From positions 133,131-197,130 of the forward strand of contig JABDKJ010000078.1 in NCBI GenBank assembly GCA_013002285.1: a stretch of 64,000 nucleotides of DNA, in the 5' to 3' direction. Under the pieces are notes generated by a model. That model was not told the origin of the DNA and made no database searches. It was given only the letters and a program-made list of their open reading frames with translations. Made by a program: the position numbers and the translations under genes. Shown piece after piece: positions 63,406 through 64,000 of the stretch. Origin of the DNA: Flavobacteriales bacterium. GTDB lineage: Bacteria; Bacteroidota; Bacteroidia; Flavobacteriales; JABDKJ01. The first letter of the stretch is position 1; the number at the start of each line of letters is the position of its first letter.

Positions 63406-64000
63406 ATGATAAAACATAAGTTTTTAAGCTTAACGCTTCTTATATTATTAAGTAACACATTTTCAGCCCAAAGACAATTGCACCATACCATTTCATGGGA
63501 AAAAGACCATGTATTGAATGATGGAACAAGATTGGATTACTTTCAAGGTGCAACGTATGATTACGAAGGATCGAATTTGCCTGAATTACAGTTCTATGTA
63601 TCAATTCCTCAAGGGGTTACGGAATTTGAAGTGGCGATCAGTGATCTGAAGTATGAAGACGAGGGTCCTCATAATAGAGGCGCTTTTGGAAAACAAGAGT
63701 TGAAAGATGTGCTCATACCCGAGACTTCAGTAGTTTATGATAAAGGCAAGGCAATGGGATTGGTTAAAATGCTCCCCTATGTAAATTCGAATGGGATCCA
63801 AAAAGTATCGAGCTTTTCTTATGAAGTATTAAATAGCAAAAAGGGATAGAATGCTAATTTTCATAATATTTACGTGGATCATTCCGTTTTGGCTTCCGGT
63901 AATTGGTTCAAAATGTCGATCAGTTCTGACGGTGTCTATAAAGTAACAGGCGCTTTTTTGGAAGAATTAGGTGTAAACCTTTCTGGCCTCTCATCGAATT
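63406..64000 (+). pseudogene. porU: T9SS sortase PorU, N-terminal part, interrupted by an in-frame TAG
   Basis: The frame begins with a signal peptide (FLSLTLLILLSNTFSAQ) and an N-terminal domain ending KVSSFSYEVLNSKKG, then meets TAG at 63847-63849. The same frame continues past the stop to the window edge and reads VDHSVLASGNWFKMSISSDG then VYKVTGAFLEELGVNLSGL, the region that in flavobacterial PorU directly follows the N-terminal domain. The two parts therefore belong to one gene. PorU is the cysteine protease that removes sorting domains from T9SS cargo and attaches it. The remainder, with the catalytic domain, is outside the window. A sequencing error, a nonsense mutation or a split gene are the options. 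TAG is a normal stop elsewhere here (glyS, hemD). Confidence 0.82.

Noticed and set aside
63851..63900. A new gene starting at ATG 63851 after the porU stop
   Set aside because: The ATG is in another frame; the PorU-like sequence continues in the original frame through the TAG.

Overview
The window reads as a chromosome segment of a member of the Bacteroidota, most likely a Flavobacteriales-type organism. The evidence is a gldJ gene beside a PorP/SprF gene and the start of porU (gliding and type IX secretion, T9SS), five predicted T9SS cargo proteins with C-terminal sorting domains, SprB-type repeats, DUF2480, a HemC-HemD-type fusion, a dimeric-type glycyl-tRNA synthetase, and TAnnTTTG-type -7 promoter boxes. 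The DNA looks moderately AT-rich by eye. TTG or GTG starts are frequent. I saw no insertion sequence, prophage, CRISPR array or rRNA operon.

Layout. 1-7.6 kb: end of a formate dehydrogenase-like molybdoenzyme, an APC permease, glyS, a YbjQ gene followed by an unlisted 44-codon membrane protein, a HemD protein carrying a decayed HemC remnant, and a SufE / MIP18 / DUF2480 iron-sulfur operon. 7.6-10.7 kb: a minus-strand operon of a barrel-less TonB-plug protein, an ECF sigma factor and a membrane anti-sigma-like TPR protein, then a NifU-type scaffold. 10.7-24.8 kb: housekeeping genes (lnt, lpdA, ung, pabB-tilS-yhhQ, dsbD, gmhA, comM) plus one T9SS cargo. 25-37 kb: an accessory surface/signalling region with a SprB-repeat T9SS protein, a second ECF sigma / anti-sigma pair, a periplasmic membrane-anchored TPR-CHAT protease and two VCBS-repeat T9SS proteins. 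37-40.5 kb: the lower arm of a meta-cleavage catabolic pathway (hydratase, aldolase, acylating acetaldehyde dehydrogenase) with an AhpD-like protein. 40.5-47.4 kb: secA, DUF2795, a cobalamin adenosyltransferase, an ABC ATPase, a methyltransferase and a small cytochrome c. 47.6-50.6 kb: a large six-repeat T9SS protein with a recent 717-bp internal tandem duplication. 50.7-60.4 kb: two tRNA-Val genes, folC, two HxlR regulators, an exbB-exbD-tonB operon, nhaB, anmK, an acyl-CoA dehydrogenase and murF. 60.4-64 kb: gldJ, porP/sprF and porU.

How it fits together. SecA exports T9SS cargo to the periplasm; the GldJ/PorP-SprF/PorU group belongs to the machine that moves cargo across the outer membrane and attaches it. 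PorU, which removes the sorting domains, has an in-frame amber codon in this sequence, which conflicts with the number of cargo genes and needs checking. The two ECF/anti-sigma modules each sit with an unusual partner, a plug-only receptor-like protein in one case and a CHAT protease in the other. They are the best candidates for undescribed signalling systems. The CHAT module resembles in logic, though not in origin, the CHAT protease/sigma-factor circuit of type III-E CRISPR systems; that link is inference.
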